Below, in pieces: positions 9,685 to 19,965 of a stretch of 64,000 bases of DNA. Within the stretch, counting starts at the first letter, position 1; every line of letters begins with the position of its first letter. The DNA lies in assembly GCF_023100845.1 (NCBI RefSeq), contig NZ_CP095864.1, positions 868,001 through 932,000 on the forward strand. Reading direction: 5' to 3'. This DNA is from Gordonia sp. PP30 (GTDB lineage: Bacteria; Actinomycetota; Actinomycetes; Mycobacteriales; Mycobacteriaceae). The notes beneath the pieces were generated by a model that searched no databases, was not told where the DNA came from, and worked only from the letters and a program-made list of their open reading frames with translations. A program made the translations under genes and the position numbers.

Positions 9685-10998
9685 CTACGCGCCCAGGACG
9701 TGCCGCAGATACGGGTTGGCGAACGTCCGGTCCGGGTCGTAGCGGTCGCGGACCGCGAGGAAGTCGTCGAACCGCGGGTAGACGCCGCGCAGGTAGTCCG
9801 CGTCGCGGGTGTGCATCTTGCCCCAGTGCGGGCGGCCGCCGTGCGCCAGGAATATCTCCTCGGCGTCGCGGAAATACTGTGCCGCCGACGCCGGATCGTC
9901 CCGGTAGTAACGGTGCACCGCGATGTATCCGGAGGTGCGGCCGGAGGCGGTGGAGAGGAAGAGATCGTCCGCGGCGGCGGCCCGTACCTCGACCGGGAAG
10001 CTCACCCGGTAGCGGCGGCGGTTGATCATCGCGCGCAGCTCGCGCAGCGCCTCCGGGACGGCGTCCAGCCCGATCGCGTACTCCATCTCCCGGAAGCGGA
10101 CCGAGCGTGAGGACACGAAGACACGGTCGCTGCGGTCGGTGTACGTGCGCTCCGACAGCACCCGCCCGGCGATCTGATTGAAACCGGGCGCCACCCGCGG
10201 GACCCGCGCGGCCAGCGCCACCATCGCGCCGTAGACGCCGTTGGAGAGCAGCTCGTCGTCGATGTACCGGCGTACGCTGCCGGGACCTTCGGCGGGGGTG
10301 TCGGCGGGCAGCCGGGTGTTGGTCTTGGTGAGGGTTCGGCTGGTGTGCGGGAACCAGTAGAACTCGTAGTGGTCGTGCTCGGCGACGCGGTCGAGAAAGC
10401 CGTCGATGGTCTCGTCGGCGGTGCCCGGCGCCTCGTGGGCGCGCAGCGCGAAGGCGTCGACGCACTGCACCGTGAGGTCGGTCAGCACACCGAGGGCGCC
10501 GAGGCCGAGGGCGACGGCCGGCAGGTCCGGGTGGTCCTCGCCGATCTCGTGGAGCGCGCCGTGACCGTCGACCAGCCGGGCCCCGACGATCTGCGTGCTG
10601 ATGCCGCCGAAGCGCAGTCCGGTCCCGTGCGTGCCGGTCGACGTCGCCCCGGAGATGGTCTGCCGGTCGATGTCACCGAGATTGGCCATGGCCAGCCCGT
10701 GCGGCTCCAGCAGCGCCGGGATCTGATGCAGGTGCGTGCCGGCACCCAGCGTGACCCGCTTGCGGGCGGTGTCGACGTCGCGCAGCCCGCCGAGGCCGGC
10801 CATGCTGATCTGGATCTGCGGGGCCACCGCGATCTCGGTGAAGCTGTGTCCGGCGCCGACCGGCTTCACCTTCTCGCCGCGTCCGGCGGCGGCGGCGACG
10901 TCGGCGGCCAGTTCGTCGGCGCTGTGCGGCGCGATCAGCCGGGTCGGGGTGGCGTGGGCGGTGCGGCCCCAATTGGACCAGGTGGCGTGGGCGGTCAC
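9685..10998 (-). CDS. FAD-linked sugar-1,4-lactone oxidase (D-arabinono/L-gulono-lactone oxidase family)
   Basis: 437-aa flavoprotein of the VAO family. The N-terminal FAD domain shows VKPVGAGHSFTEIAV, LGDIDRQTISGATSTGTHGTG and LGALGVLTDLTVQC. The C-terminal ALO domain carries YEFYWFPHTSRTLTKTNTR, the HRYYRDD segment and PHWGKMHTR, the HWGK motif near the flavin. In actinobacteria such enzymes oxidise aldonolactones; the precise substrate is not readable here. The GTG start overlaps the stop of the upstream gene by 4 bp, so the two are translationally coupled. The 3' end is 1 bp from that of the convergent hydratase gene. Confidence 0.88.
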   Translation of the reverse strand: MTAHATWSNWGRTAHATPTRLIAPHSADELAADVAAAAGRGEKVKPVGAGHSFTEIAVAPQIQISMAGLGGLRDVDTARKRVTLGAGTHLHQIPALLEPHGLAMANLGDIDRQTISGATSTGTHGTGLRFGGISTQIVGARLVDGHGALHEIGEDHPDLPAVALGLGALGVLTDLTVQCVDAFALRAHEAPGTADETIDGFLDRVAEHDHYEFYWFPHTSRTLTKTNTRLPADTPAEGPGSVRRYIDDELLSNGVYGAMVALAARVPRVAPGFNQIAGRVLSERTYTDRSDRVFVSSRSVRFREMEYAIGLDAVPEALRELRAMINRRRYRVSFPVEVRAAAADDLFLSTASGRTSGYIAVHRYYRDDPASAAQYFRDAEEIFLAHGGRPHWGKMHTRDADYLRGVYPRFDDFLAVRDRYDPDRTFANPYLRHVLGA

Positions 10999-12242
10999 AG
11001 GAAGCACTTCCCCTCGCCGCGGTAGGTGGGTATCACGTCGACCACCTCGGCCTCGCCCGAACTGTCGCGGCCGATCAGTGCGACCCGCGATGACCGCTCG
11101 CACGGCTCGCCGGACTTGGTGTGGCGGAACCACACCCGGTCACCGATCCGCAGGTGTGCGACGCCCTCGCCCCGCAGTGGTGTCTGCACCTCGCCCGCGG
11201 CCTCCGTGCCGACATACGACAGTCCTTGCGGCCACACGGGTTTCGGCAGCCGGTCCGGTCCGGGCGGGCCGGAGGCGATCCAGCCGCCGCCCGCGCAGGT
11301 GGCGTAGTCGGGGCTCGGACGACGCACCACGTCGAGCCCGAAACTCAGCGCCGGCGCCGGCTGGAAATGCCGGTAGGTGTCGAACAGGTGCCCGCCGAAC
11401 AGGCCGCTGCCGACGGCGATGTCGGTGACCGCGGAATCGCGCGCGGTCTCCTCCAGCGACCCGGTGCCGCCGGCGTTCACGAACTCCAGGTCGGCGTACT
11501 CACGCACCGCGGCGATCGCCTTGCCGCGGCGATGGCGCAGTTCGGTCATCGACACCGACTGGACCGCCCGGATCGCGGTGTTCATCAGGGCCTTGCCGGG
11601 GACCCCGTTGCCGAGCCCGGCCACCTGCGCCTCGTACGACATGACGCCGACCAGCGTGAACCCGGGCCGTTCGGTGATGGTCCGCGCCAGGTGGCGGATC
11701 TGGTCGATGCTGTGCACGGGGGAGCGCCGTACCCCCAGGTGCACCCGGTCGCCGAGTGCGGTGAGCGAGGCGTCGAGGTCGATCGCCACCCGCACGACCG
11801 GCCGGGACGACGGCGCGGCCACCGCGTCGAGCACGTCGAGCTGCGCGGGGTCGTCGATCAGCAGCGTGACACGCGCCGCGGCGACGTCGTCGGCCAGCAA
11901 CTCGGCGAGCGCGGTCCGCCGCACCGACGGATAGCCGAGCAGGACGTCGGTGACGCCCGACTCGGTGGCGAGCCAGCGCGCCTCGTCGACGTCGAAGGCG
12001 AGCACTCCGGCGAAGCCGTCGCGAGCGAGGACGTCGTCGATCACCGAGCGGACTCGCAGCGACTTGCTGGCGATCCGGATCGGCACTCCGCCGGCGCGTC
12101 GTCGCAGGTCGGCGATGTTGTGCTCCAGTGCGCCGAGGTCCAGCGCGAGGACCGGGGAGTCCAGTCCGGCGCGGGCGACGGCGTCGTCGATGCCGCCCCA
12201 GTAGGCATTCGGGTCGGTGACGTACTCGGTGGGACGGGACAT
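10995..12242 (-). CDS. alanine-racemase-fold amino acid deaminase/aldolase family protein
   Basis: 415-aa PLP enzyme of the fold-type III, D-threonine aldolase/D-serine dehydratase-like group. The PLP-lysine region is [15 protein letters not shown] followed by [13 protein letters not shown], with the Lys in ASKS. Further segments are [27 protein letters not shown] and [21 protein letters not shown], and a C-terminal domain ends [18 protein letters not shown] at 12242 is preferred; an in-frame start 54 bp upstream gives an Arg-rich, implausible N-terminus. It is coupled to the lactone oxidase downstream; why these two are paired is unclear. Confidence 0.82.
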   Translation of the reverse strand: MSRPTEYVTDPNAYWGGIDDAVARAGLDSPVLALDLGALEHNIADLRRRAGGVPIRIASKSLRVRSVIDDVLARDGFAGVLAFDVDEARWLATESGVTDVLLGYPSVRRTALAELLADDVAAARVTLLIDDPAQLDVLDAVAAPSSRPVVRVAIDLDASLTALGDRVHLGVRRSPVHSIDQIRHLARTITERPGFTLVGVMSYEAQVAGLGNGVPGKALMNTAIRAVQSVSMTELRHRRGKAIAAVREYADLEFVNAGGTGSLEETARDSAVTDIAVGSGLFGGHLFDTYRHFQPAPALSFGLDVVRRPSPDYATCAGGGWIASGPPGPDRLPKPVWPQGLSYVGTEAAGEVQTPLRGEGVAHLRIGDRVWFRHTKSGEPCERSSRVALIGRDSSGEAEVVDVIPTYRGEGKCFL

Positions 12243-12327
12243 GGCGGGCACGGCTCCTGGTATGCGACGGCGGGACGGTCGGCGCGGCGGACGCACGCGA
12301 CGATGACGACGATTACGCTAGTCAAGC

Positions 12328-13551
12328 GTGACATCGATCCGGAGTATCTTGCTCGACGGGGTGGCCGAACCCGTGGGTTCGGCCATCCTGCGTACGCGGT
12401 CCGCCACCGCACGACTGGCCGCCGCCACGAGTGCGCGCGGCGAGGCCGCCGCGGTCGGCGCCGTCGATCGGCTCGCCGCGCGCGGCGTCGGCCCGGCCCG
12501 GGCGCTCGGCGCCGACGCGAAGACCATCGCGCCGTTCACCGCGCGCTCGCCGTTCGCCACCGACGGCGTGTTCGCCAACCGCGAGGCCGCGTTCGCCGGC
12601 CCCGGCCCCGGCGTCGGCACGTTCGTGGAGATGGCGCGTCGTCCCGGCCGGCCGGGCGCGCCGATACCGGTCACCACCCCGCGGTTCGACGCCGAACCAG
12701 CCACGCTCGCGGCCACCTGGCTCGGCCACGCGAGCGTGCTGGTCGAACTCGACGGCGCGCGGATCCTCACCGATCCGGTGTTCAGTGCGCGCTGCTCGCC
12801 GTCGCAGGTGGTCGGCCCGGCGCGGATGCATCCGGCGCCGTCGTCCGTCGGGGCGCTGCCGCCGATCGACGTGGTGCTGCTCTCGCACGACCACTACGAC
12901 CACCTCGACACGGCCACCATCGACGCGCTGGCCGCGCTGCACCCGCAGGCCCGGTTCGTGGTGCCGATCGGGGTCGACGCACACCTGATCGCGTGGGGCG
13001 TCGATCCGGCGCGGATCTTCGCCGCCGACTGGTACGAACACATCGACCTCGACGTGCACGGGAAGTCGTACCGGTTCCATGCGACGGCGGCCCGGCACTT
13101 CTCCGGCCGCGGCCTGATCCGGAATTTGACCCAGTGGGTCAGCTGGGCGGTGGTCGGCCCCGATCACCGCTTCTTCTTCTCCGGCGACACCGGCTTCACC
13201 GAGCGCTACGCCGAGATCGGCGACCTTGTCGGACCGTTCGACCTGACCCTGATCGCGGTCGGCGCATACGGCAAGGAGTGGCCCGACATCCACATCAATC
13301 CCGAAGAGGCGCTGTCGATCCACCACCTGCTGAACCCTGGTGCGGCGCACGACTCCCTGCTCCTGCCGATCCACTGGGGCACCTTCAATCTGGCGCTGCA
13401 CCCGTGGGCCGAGCCGATCCAGCGGCTGCTGTCCGCGTCGGGCACCGCCGGGGTCGGCGTGTGCGTCCCGCGTCCCGGCGACTCCGTCGACGTCCGCAAA
13501 CGCAACGGCACCGCCTACGACGATCCGACCTGGTGGGAGCGCTGCGCATGA
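12328..13551 (+). CDS. MBL-fold metal-dependent hydrolase (UlaG/NAPE-PLD-like)
   Basis: 407-aa protein. Residues from about 130 form a metallo-beta-lactamase domain: [20 protein letters not shown], the metal motif [40 protein letters not shown] and a late His in [18 protein letters not shown]. This arrangement is that of the broad-complex-tailed or N-acyl-phosphatidylethanolamine phospholipase D-like hydrolases. The first 120 residues are Ala/Arg-rich. Its stop overlaps the ctpE start by 4 bp, so the two are made together. Substrate unknown. Confidence 0.85.
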   Translation: MTSIRSILLDGVAEPVGSAILRTRSATARLAAATSARGEAAAVGAVDRLAARGVGPARALGADAKTIAPFTARSPFATDGVFANREAAFAGPGPGVGTFVEMARRPGRPGAPIPVTTPRFDAEPATLAATWLGHASVLVELDGARILTDPVFSARCSPSQVVGPARMHPAPSSVGALPPIDVVLLSHDHYDHLDTATIDALAALHPQARFVVPIGVDAHLIAWGVDPARIFAADWYEHIDLDVHGKSYRFHATAARHFSGRGLIRNLTQWVSWAVVGPDHRFFFSGDTGFTERYAEIGDLVGPFDLTLIAVGAYGKEWPDIHINPEEALSIHHLLNPGAAHDSLLLPIHWGTFNLALHPWAEPIQRLLSASGTAGVGVCVPRPGDSVDVRKRNGTAYDDPTWWERCA

Positions 13552-16022
13552 GTACACCGACCGGAACCCGGCCGACCGGGCTGACGGCCGCCGAGGTCGC
13601 CGAACGCGTCGCCGCCGGCCAGGTGAACGCCCAGCCGGACTCCACCGGCCGCAGCGTCGCCGACATCGTCAAGGCGAACGTCTTCACCCCGATCAACGCG
13701 ATCCTGGGTGTGCTGTTCGCGATCGTCGCGTACACCGGGTCGTTCATCAACGGCCTGTTCGCGCTGCTCATCGTCTTCAACTCCGGCATCGGCATCGTGC
13801 AGGAGATCCGCGCCAAGCGGACGCTCGACCGGCTGTCGATCGTCGGCCAGGCGCAGCCGACGGTCCGCCGCGACGGGGTGTCGCAGCCGGTCCCGCCCGG
13901 CGAGGTGGTCCTCGGTGACCTCATCGAACTGGCGCCCGGCGACCAGATCGTCGTCGACGGCGAGACCGTCGAGTCGGAGTCGCTCGACATCGACGAGTCG
14001 CTGCTCACCGGCGAGGCCGATGCCGTCGACAAGGCGCCCGGCGACGAGATCATGTCCGGCAGCTTCGTGGTCTCCGGCTCGGGCACCTACCGCGCGACCA
14101 AGGTCGGCGCCGACGCCTACGCCGCCAAGCTGGCCGCCGAGGCCTCCAAGTTCACGCTGGTGTCGTCGGAGCTGCGCACCGGCATCAACAAGATCCTGGC
14201 CGTCATCACGGTGATCCTGATCCCGGCCGGCATCCTCACCATCTTCAACCAGCTGGTGATCAGCAAGCAGCAGCTGAACGACGCTCTCCTCGGCATGGTC
14301 GCCGCCCTGGTGCCGATGGTGCCCGAGGGACTGGTGCTGATGACCTCGATCGCGTTCGCCGTCGGGGTGATCCGGCTCGGGCAGCGCCAATGCCTGGTCA
14401 ACGAGTTGCCGGCCATCGAGGGTCTGGCGCGCGTCGACGTCGTCTGCACCGACAAGACCGGCACGCTCACCGAGAACGGCATGCGGCTGTCGGAGGTGCG
14501 GGTCCTCGACGACGACTACTCCCACGCCGCGGTGACTGCGGCCCTCGCGGCGATCGCCGCCGCCGACCCGCACCCGAACGCCAGCATCGAGGCCATCGCC
14601 GAGGCGTACCCGGACGCGCCGGGCTGGACGACCACCGCGGTGCTGCCGTTCGCGTCGGCGAACAAGTTCAGTGGTGTGTCGTTCGCGGGTAGCGGCGACG
14701 GCGGCGGCAACTGGCTGATCGGCGCGCCGGACGTGCTCCTCGACCCCGAGTCGGAGGCGGCTGTGCTGGCGTCCGATCTGGGGTCCACCGGCCTGCGCGT
14801 CCTGATGATCGGTGCCACCGACGTCCCGGTCGACACCCCGGCGACCGGGGACAGCGCGGTGCCCGGCACGCTGACGCCGGTCGCGCTGGTGGTGCTGGAA
14901 CAGCGGGTGCGGCCCGACGCCGGGGACACCCTGAAGTACTTCGAGTCACAGAACGTCGAGGTCAAGGTGATCTCCGGCGACAACGCCCGCTCGGTCGGCG
15001 CTGTCGCCGCATCGCTCGGCCTGGGCAGCGCCGACACCTCCGTCGACGCCCGGACACTGGCCGACGACCCCGCCGAACTGGCCGACCAGGTGGAGGAGGG
15101 CGTCACCTTCGGGCGCGTCCGGCCCGACCAGAAGCGCGCCATGGTGCAGGCCCTGCAATCGCGGGAGCACACCGTCGCGATGACCGGCGACGGCGTGAAC
15201 GACGTCCTCGCCCTGAAGGACGCCGACATCGGCGTCGCGATGGGCTCGGGGTCGTCGGCGGCGCGGTCCGTCGCGCAGATCGTGTTGCTGGACAACAAGT
15301 TCGCGACGCTGCCGTACGTCGTCGGCGAGGGCCGGCGGGTGATCGGCAACATCGAGCGCGTCTCCAACCTGTTCCTCACCAAGACCGTGTACGCGGTGCT
15401 GCTCGCGCTCGCCGTCGGCATCGCCGGGCTGATCGCGCACGCCCTCGGCGACGCCCCGATCAGCTACCCGTTCCAGCCGATCCACGTCACCATCTCGGCG
15501 TGGTTCACCATCGGCGTGCCGGCGTTCATCCTGTCGCTGGCCCCGAACAACGAGCGCGCCAAGACCGGTTTCGTGCGCCGGGTGCTGACCCAGGCCGTAC
15601 CGAACGGCCTGATCATCGGCACCCTGACGTTCCTCTGCTACCTGTGGGTGGATCCGGGCGGCGACCACGTCTCGGTGATCGGCGCCGAATCGGCGTTCAC
15701 CGCCGCGCAGACGCAGGCCGCGACGGCCACCCTGGCCGCGATGATCACCATGGCCTGGTGGGTGCTGGTCGTCGTCGCGCGCCCCATGACCTGGTGGAAG
15801 GTGATCCTGGTGTCCGTCTCGGTGGTGGCCTACGGGATCATCTTCACCTGGTCGTTCACCGAGCACCTGTTCAAACTGGACTCGACCAACGCGGCGATGA
15901 TGGGCAAGGCCGGGATCTGCGCGCTGATCGGCGTCGTGGCGATCGAGATCTCCTCGCGGATCCTGAAGGCGCGCCTGGAGCGTCGGCTCGCCGTCGCGGC
16001 GTCCGTCGGCAGCGCGGGGTAG
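13548..16022 (+). CDS. ctpE: CtpE-like calcium/metal P-type ATPase
   Basis: 824-aa P-type ATPase of the inner membrane. It has the dephosphorylation motif LLTGEAD near residue 154, the phosphorylation site [10 protein letters not shown] at about 302, and the hinge [16 protein letters not shown] at about 547. The membrane part includes [19 protein letters not shown] and four or more C-terminal helices. It lacks an N-terminal heavy-metal-binding CxxC domain. M. tuberculosis CtpE (Rv0908) imports calcium and is followed by Rv0909-Rv0910, as here, which supports the name. Start ATGA overlap with the MBL gene. Confidence 0.88.
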   Translation: MSTPTGTRPTGLTAAEVAERVAAGQVNAQPDSTGRSVADIVKANVFTPINAILGVLFAIVAYTGSFINGLFALLIVFNSGIGIVQEIRAKRTLDRLSIVGQAQPTVRRDGVSQPVPPGEVVLGDLIELAPGDQIVVDGETVESESLDIDESLLTGEADAVDKAPGDEIMSGSFVVSGSGTYRATKVGADAYAAKLAAEASKFTLVSSELRTGINKILAVITVILIPAGILTIFNQLVISKQQLNDALLGMVAALVPMVPEGLVLMTSIAFAVGVIRLGQRQCLVNELPAIEGLARVDVVCTDKTGTLTENGMRLSEVRVLDDDYSHAAVTAALAAIAAADPHPNASIEAIAEAYPDAPGWTTTAVLPFASANKFSGVSFAGSGDGGGNWLIGAPDVLLDPESEAAVLASDLGSTGLRVLMIGATDVPVDTPATGDSAVPGTLTPVALVVLEQRVRPDAGDTLKYFESQNVEVKVISGDNARSVGAVAASLGLGSADTSVDARTLADDPAELADQVEEGVTFGRVRPDQKRAMVQALQSREHTVAMTGDGVNDVLALKDADIGVAMGSGSSAARSVAQIVLLDNKFATLPYVVGEGRRVIGNIERVSNLFLTKTVYAVLLALAVGIAGLIAHALGDAPISYPFQPIHVTISAWFTIGVPAFILSLAPNNERAKTGFVRRVLTQAVPNGLIIGTLTFLCYLWVDPGGDHVSVIGAESAFTAAQTQAATATLAAMITMAWWVLVVVARPMTWWKVILVSVSVVAYGIIFTWSFTEHLFKLDSTNAAMMGKAGICALIGVVAIEISSRILKARLERRLAVAASVGSAG

Positions 16023-16033
16023 ATTCGTCAGCT

Positions 16034-16210
16034 ATGGATCTCAAAGGCATGGTCGACAAGGCCAAGGACGCACTGAAGTCGAACCCCGATCTGATCGAGA
16101 AGGGCGGCGACATGGTCGACAAGGCCACGCACGGCAAGTACGCCGCCCAGGTCGACAAGGCCCAGGACGCCGCCCGCAAGGCCGTCGGCGCGGAGGACGA
16201 CAAGAAGTAG
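16034..16210 (+). CDS. Rv0909-like small antitoxin
   Basis: 58-aa charged helical protein, MDLKGMVDKAKDALKSNPDL and onward to KAQDAARKAVGAEDDKK, rich in Lys, Asp and Ala. It matches the pattern of the Rv0909 antitoxin family (GKY followed by a KAQDAARK helix). It starts 11 bp after the ctpE stop, in the same relation as Rv0909 to Rv0908 in M. tuberculosis. Its expected partner, an Rv0910-like protein, lies at 16897-17337 beyond an intervening gene on the other strand. Confidence 0.75.
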   Translation: MDLKGMVDKAKDALKSNPDLIEKGGDMVDKATHGKYAAQVDKAQDAARKAVGAEDDKK

Positions 16211-16256
16211 CCCGGCCTCGCCGGCGACTCGGCGAGTGAGCGTCGGCAGGTGAGCG

Positions 16257-16838
16257 TCAGGCCCGTGGGTGCCGCCGATACGCCGACACCGTCGGATCTT
16301 CGGCCACCCAGTAGCGCCACGGCCGGTCGGCGGCCAGTCGTACCCCGACGCGCGGTCCCGCGGCGATCGCGTCGTCCGGCAGTGCCGGGGTGGAGCGCAG
16401 CACGATCCCCGGCGGGGTGCGCACATCCGTCCCGAGATCGGTCATCGTGATGCCGAGCGCTTTCGCCAGATTTCCGGGACCGCGGGCCAGCAGGTGATCG
16501 GCGACGTCCCCGCGCCGGGCCCGCGCCGCGTCGTGCCCGTCGACGATCTCGGCCGCCCGCAGCAGTACCGCGGCGCCTTCGCCCTCGGGACTGGTGACGA
16601 TGTTGGCGCAGTGGTGGGTGTGGATCCGGTAGACGTACAGCCGGTCGGGCGGGCCGTACATCATGGCCGACCGCGGCGTACGGGTGAAGGCGTGTGACGC
16701 CGGGTCGTCCGGCCCGTTGTAGGCCTCCACCTCGGTGATCCGGGCGAGCACGCCGTCGTGCCCGGTGACCAGTGCGCCGAGCAGCGACCGCGCCGCCGCG
16801 CAGACCTCCGGTGCGCCGGGCGGGAATTCGGGGACCAC
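16257..16838 (-). CDS. 3-methyladenine DNA glycosylase (AAG/MPG type)
   Basis: Removes alkylated purines in base-excision repair. The 193-aa protein shows ARSLLGALV, the catalytic Glu region ITEVEAYNGPDDPASHAF, TPRSAMMYGPPDRLYVYRIH, ANIVTSPEGEGAAVLLRAAE, and LARGPGNLAKALGIT. The C-terminal WRYWVAEDPTVSAYRR is also conserved. A GTG start at 16838 is preferred: longer versions (to 16898 or 16919) would overlap the divergent SRPBCC gene, although an ATG exists there. It sits between the antitoxin and toxin genes. Confidence 0.9.
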   Translation of the reverse strand: MVPEFPPGAPEVCAAARSLLGALVTGHDGVLARITEVEAYNGPDDPASHAFTRTPRSAMMYGPPDRLYVYRIHTHHCANIVTSPEGEGAAVLLRAAEIVDGHDAARARRGDVADHLLARGPGNLAKALGITMTDLGTDVRTPPGIVLRSTPALPDDAIAAGPRVGVRLAADRPWRYWVAEDPTVSAYRRHPRA

Positions 16839-16896
16839 GGGCGGAGCGTACCGCGCGTCGCCGCGGTGCCCGCCGAGTGGTCTAGGCTCGTCAACC

Positions 16897-17337
16897 ATGG
16901 CGAAGACCAGTGATTCCATTCATGTCGACCTGAGCCCGGAGGACACCTTCGCGGCGGCGTCGGACCTGTCCCGGTTCGACGACTGGCTGGTGCTGCACGA
17001 CGGCTGGCGCGGCGACGTGCCGTCGCCCGACGACCTGGCCGTGGGCACCCGGGCGACGTCGGTCGTCAAGGCGAAGGGCACGCGGGTGCGCTTCGACTGG
17101 AAGGTCGACACCTACGATCCGCCGCGCCGGGTCCGGTTCTCCGGCAACGGCAAGGGCGGCGTGAAAGCCAAGATCGACCTGACCGTCGAGCCGGACGGCG
17201 ACGGTTCCACGGTCACCTTCCTGATCGACCTCGGGGGTCTGCCGCTGATGGGCCCGGTCGGTAAGGCGGCCGCCAAGGCCGTGCACGGCGACGTCCACGC
17301 CTCACTGACGCGTTTCCGCCGGGTCTTCGTCGACTGA
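16897..17337 (+). CDS. SRPBCC-fold Rv0910-like toxin
   Basis: 146-aa polyketide-cyclase/dehydrase-like SRPBCC protein. It begins MAKTSDSIHVDLSPEDTF, has ASDLSRFDDWLVLHDGWRG, the strand VRFSGNGKGGVKAKI and the last helix LTRFRRVF. The pattern ASDL-x-R-x-x-x-WL and NGxGxGGVK matches Rv0910, the toxin of the Rv0909-Rv0910 pair. Whether it is toxic here is untested; many SRPBCC proteins are ligand carriers. The last 36 bp overlap the 3' end of the convergent membrane-protein gene. Confidence 0.78.
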   Translation: MAKTSDSIHVDLSPEDTFAAASDLSRFDDWLVLHDGWRGDVPSPDDLAVGTRATSVVKAKGTRVRFDWKVDTYDPPRRVRFSGNGKGGVKAKIDLTVEPDGDGSTVTFLIDLGGLPLMGPVGKAAAKAVHGDVHASLTRFRRVFVD

Positions 17338-17907
17338 CGTCTCCTCCGGCAGTACGGTGCTGATGATCCGCAGCGACCAGATCGACTGCCCGGGCTGGAG
17401 CTCCCACAGCCGGATCGCGCTGTGCCGGATCAGCGCCACCGTTCCGGCGATCAGCGCCGCGGCCAGGGGCAGCTCCGCGAACACCGCGGTGAGCACCGAG
17501 ACGACGAGCTCGCTGCCGGCAGAGGTCATGACGTCGAACCAGGCGTCGCAGATCAGCATCGTCGCGGTCGCCAGCGCGGTGACCGCCACCATCTGCCTGC
17601 GGAGCAGCGCCAGCACGAACGTGCTCGCCATCAGGATCACCAGGAACGTGTCGAAGCCGAGCCACATGGTCGCGAAGTGCTCGTTGGTGTGTGTGGACGG
17701 CAGCGTGAATCCGAGATAGACCATCCACGGGATCAGCGCGAGCGCCCCGCCGCCCATCACGGTCAGCGTCTCCCAGCGCAGTCGCCGTCGTCCCCGGGGA
17801 TCCACCAGACGTCCCTCCGGCGTGCGGGACAACTCACGGATGAGGTCTCGCCGGGCGACCGGGTCGAGTGCGTCGATCTGCTCGGGAGTGAGTACCTGCT
17901 GAGCCAT
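17302..17907 (-). CDS. four-helix membrane protein of unknown function
   Basis: 201 aa. The N-terminal 45 residues are cytosolic and charged (LTPEQIDALDPVARRDLIRE, similar to a short SHOCT-like helix). Four hydrophobic segments follow at about 48-70, 82-100, 105-125 and 130-160, then a C-terminal tail rich in acidic residues. The family is not recognised with certainty. The gene converges on the SRPBCC gene with a 36-bp coding overlap. It is the last backbone gene before the element's att site. Confidence 0.7.
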   Translation of the reverse strand: MAQQVLTPEQIDALDPVARRDLIRELSRTPEGRLVDPRGRRRLRWETLTVMGGGALALIPWMVYLGFTLPSTHTNEHFATMWLGFDTFLVILMASTFVLALLRRQMVAVTALATATMLICDAWFDVMTSAGSELVVSVLTAVFAELPLAAALIAGTVALIRHSAIRLWELQPGQSIWSLRIISTVLPEETSVDEDPAETRQ

Positions 17908-18104
17908 GGCGACAGGCTACGCCGGTGCGCCGCGCGGCCTCCGGCTGTTGCCGCTGAGTGCCGGTATTGCGTCGAACGTGGTGGTCACGACGGTATCCGC
18001 GGCACCCGGAACCCCTCCCGCGGCACTCGGCCGCAGACGCGGCACCTGCGCCCGCCGCGCCTGTGGCCGGTCGTCTCGGATCCGCGGGCGGTTCGGCGTC
18101 TGCT

Positions 18105-18128
18105 GTGCTCCCGGCAGGGTTCGAACCT
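18105..18128 (-). repeat. attachment-site copy (distal end of integrative element)
   Basis: 24-bp copy of the 3' end of tRNA-Arg(CCT), matching 28021-28044 with one mismatch (position 18119). It covers the discriminator base, the acceptor 3' strand and part of the T arm; the sequence then diverges, so it is only the displaced tRNA end. The rest of the gene-free stretch 17908-18262 holds no recognisable gene. It includes an AT-rich segment at about 18196-18222, the likely int promoter. Confidence 0.85.
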
Positions 18129-18262
18129 CACGCACTCGACCGACTGGATTGAGTTGTTCACCTGCGGATACTCATTCATTCCGCTGGTGAGACCGCCGTA
18201 GCATATGGCATATTGTGGAAGGTGACGGAAGCACAAACAACGTAGAACGGCACGTAACTGGC

Positions 18263-19414
18263 ATGAGCAAGCGTCGATTCGGGAACGTCCGCAAGCTTCC
18301 ATCGGGGCGATACCAAGCCCGCTACACCGGCCCCGATCTGCGGATCCACAAAGGGCCGCGAACGTGGGAAGCGAAGGATGACGCCGTCGGTTGGCTGCGC
18401 GCCGAGGAACGACTTGTTGAGCTCGACCTGTGGCGGGCGCCCGAGGTGCGTGACGCGTCCAAACAAGCACAGTCGGTCAGCACCTCCGACTACGCCGACA
18501 AATGGATCCGCCAGCGTCGACTAAAGCCGACCACGCGCGCCCAGTACGAGAGCTACTGCAAGAACTTTCTCGACGGCACCGATCTTGGATCGACGCCGGT
18601 AGGTGTGCTCACCCTCGCCGATGTCCGCGACTGGTGGTCCGAGGTCCGCTCGCGGCCGGCCGGTAAGAAGAACGACGGCGCGACGCGTAATGCACGGGTC
18701 TACGCGTGGCTGCGCACGGTGCTCGCCTCGGCGGTCGACGACGGCCTACTCGACCAGAATCCGTGCCGGATCAAAGGTGCGGGCACTGTGAAGCGACAGC
18801 GCGCCATCGTGGTGCCCACCCCGGCCGAGGTGTCTGCGCTCGCCGATGAAATGCCCGACCGTCTGCACCTGCTGGTGCTACTGGCTGCGTGGTGTGCGAT
18901 GCGCCGGGGCGAGCTGCTCGGTCTGCGCCGCCGCGATGTAGCCAAGGACGGATCTGAGCTAATCGTCCGCCGCAACGTAACGTTCGTCGAACGCAAGCCG
19001 GTAGTGGGCACGTTGAAGAACGAGAAGGAACGGCCCGTCGCGGTCCCGCCGCACTTGCACGCCGCCGTGGTGCGCCACCTCGACGAGCACGTCCCCGCGG
19101 CCCAGTTCGCGCCCCTGTTCCCCTCGGTGGTCGCCGACAACTCGACCGGCGACCTGCTCGACGAGTGGACGTTGCGCTACCACTGGGAGACTGCACGCCG
19201 CGCAGTTGGACTCGATCAGCTCCGGTTGCACGATCTACGACACGCCGGGTCAATGTGGGCCGCCTCGACCGGCGCTACGTTGTCCGAGCTACAACAGCGT
19301 CTCGGACATGAGTCCGCGGCCGCGGCAATCAGGTACATGCACGCGGCGAGCGGCTCCGACAAGGCCATCGCTGAGCGACTCTCGGCCCTCGTCAAGGACG
19401 TAGATGATGAGTGA
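18263..19414 (+). CDS. int: tyrosine recombinase / integrase
   Basis: 383-aa site-specific integrase. It has an N-terminal arm-binding region (RKLPSGRYQARYTGPDL), a SAM-like core-binding domain (about 70-165), and a catalytic domain with Arg near 215 (MRRGELLGL). It also has the HDLRH box near 323, His in RLGHES near 349 and the Tyr nucleophile in IRYMHAA near 358. ATG at 18263 gives the standard N-terminus; an upstream in-frame start at 18215 would add 16 poor residues. It presumably recombines the 24-bp tRNA-Arg att sites that flank the element. Confidence 0.95.
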   Translation: MSKRRFGNVRKLPSGRYQARYTGPDLRIHKGPRTWEAKDDAVGWLRAEERLVELDLWRAPEVRDASKQAQSVSTSDYADKWIRQRRLKPTTRAQYESYCKNFLDGTDLGSTPVGVLTLADVRDWWSEVRSRPAGKKNDGATRNARVYAWLRTVLASAVDDGLLDQNPCRIKGAGTVKRQRAIVVPTPAEVSALADEMPDRLHLLVLLAAWCAMRRGELLGLRRRDVAKDGSELIVRRNVTFVERKPVVGTLKNEKERPVAVPPHLHAAVVRHLDEHVPAAQFAPLFPSVVADNSTGDLLDEWTLRYHWETARRAVGLDQLRLHDLRHAGSMWAASTGATLSELQQRLGHESAAAAIRYMHAASGSDKAIAERLSALVKDVDDE

Positions 19415-19847
19415 CTTTCAGGACGAGATGGCAGCTCAGAATGACTACCTGCGATCACAACTCACCGCGCTAACCAAGGGTGGCCGCGAGCGTATGAAGC
19501 GGTTTGTTCAGCATGAGATTAGGTGCCAGCGGTGCGGGGATCCCGTCGTGCAGATAGTCGAGACGGTTCCGTACAGAGTGATTCGATACCGGACTATCAG
19601 CGATGGGCCGACTTCGGGTGCCCGTCTACAGAAATGGCTCGATGGCGGTGACTACGAACCAGGCCCGACCCAAGTGCGCCTCGATCCACGGTGGAAGTTC
19701 TTCCCGATTGCCGATGACGAACATGGAGACCCGCGGCTGATGATCCCGGCTGCATGCTCGTGCGCTCAGTTCAGGTTCACATTGCAGAACATCCTCTCCA
19801 GGGGCGGAAGCCATTCGACAGCGAAGCCGACACGCGACGACGCGTAG
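19404..19847 (+). CDS. zinc-ribbon protein of unknown function
   Basis: 147 aa. After a charged helix comes CQRCGDP, then a late CSC pair (PAACSCAQFRF), which together could bind zinc. No family is recognised. The start overlaps the end of int by 11 bp (or 8 bp from the second ATG), so it is coupled to integrase translation. By position it may be a recombination accessory factor, but that is a guess. Confidence 0.6.
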   Translation: MMSDFQDEMAAQNDYLRSQLTALTKGGRERMKRFVQHEIRCQRCGDPVVQIVETVPYRVIRYRTISDGPTSGARLQKWLDGGDYEPGPTQVRLDPRWKFFPIADDEHGDPRLMIPAACSCAQFRFTLQNILSRGGSHSTAKPTRDDA

Positions 19848-19965
19848 CGCCAAGCGGAACCTGGCGGCTGCTATCGTCAGATCAGGTCAATGCGGCTGGG
19901 GCCGCGGACGCTCACACATTTTGAGGGGCCGGTGAGCCAGATCCCGTAAAGGGGATGGCTACCGC

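Noticed and set aside
18105-18180. Second tRNA-Arg gene at the left end
   Set aside because: Match to the tRNA ends after 24 bp, inside the T arm; it is an att copy.
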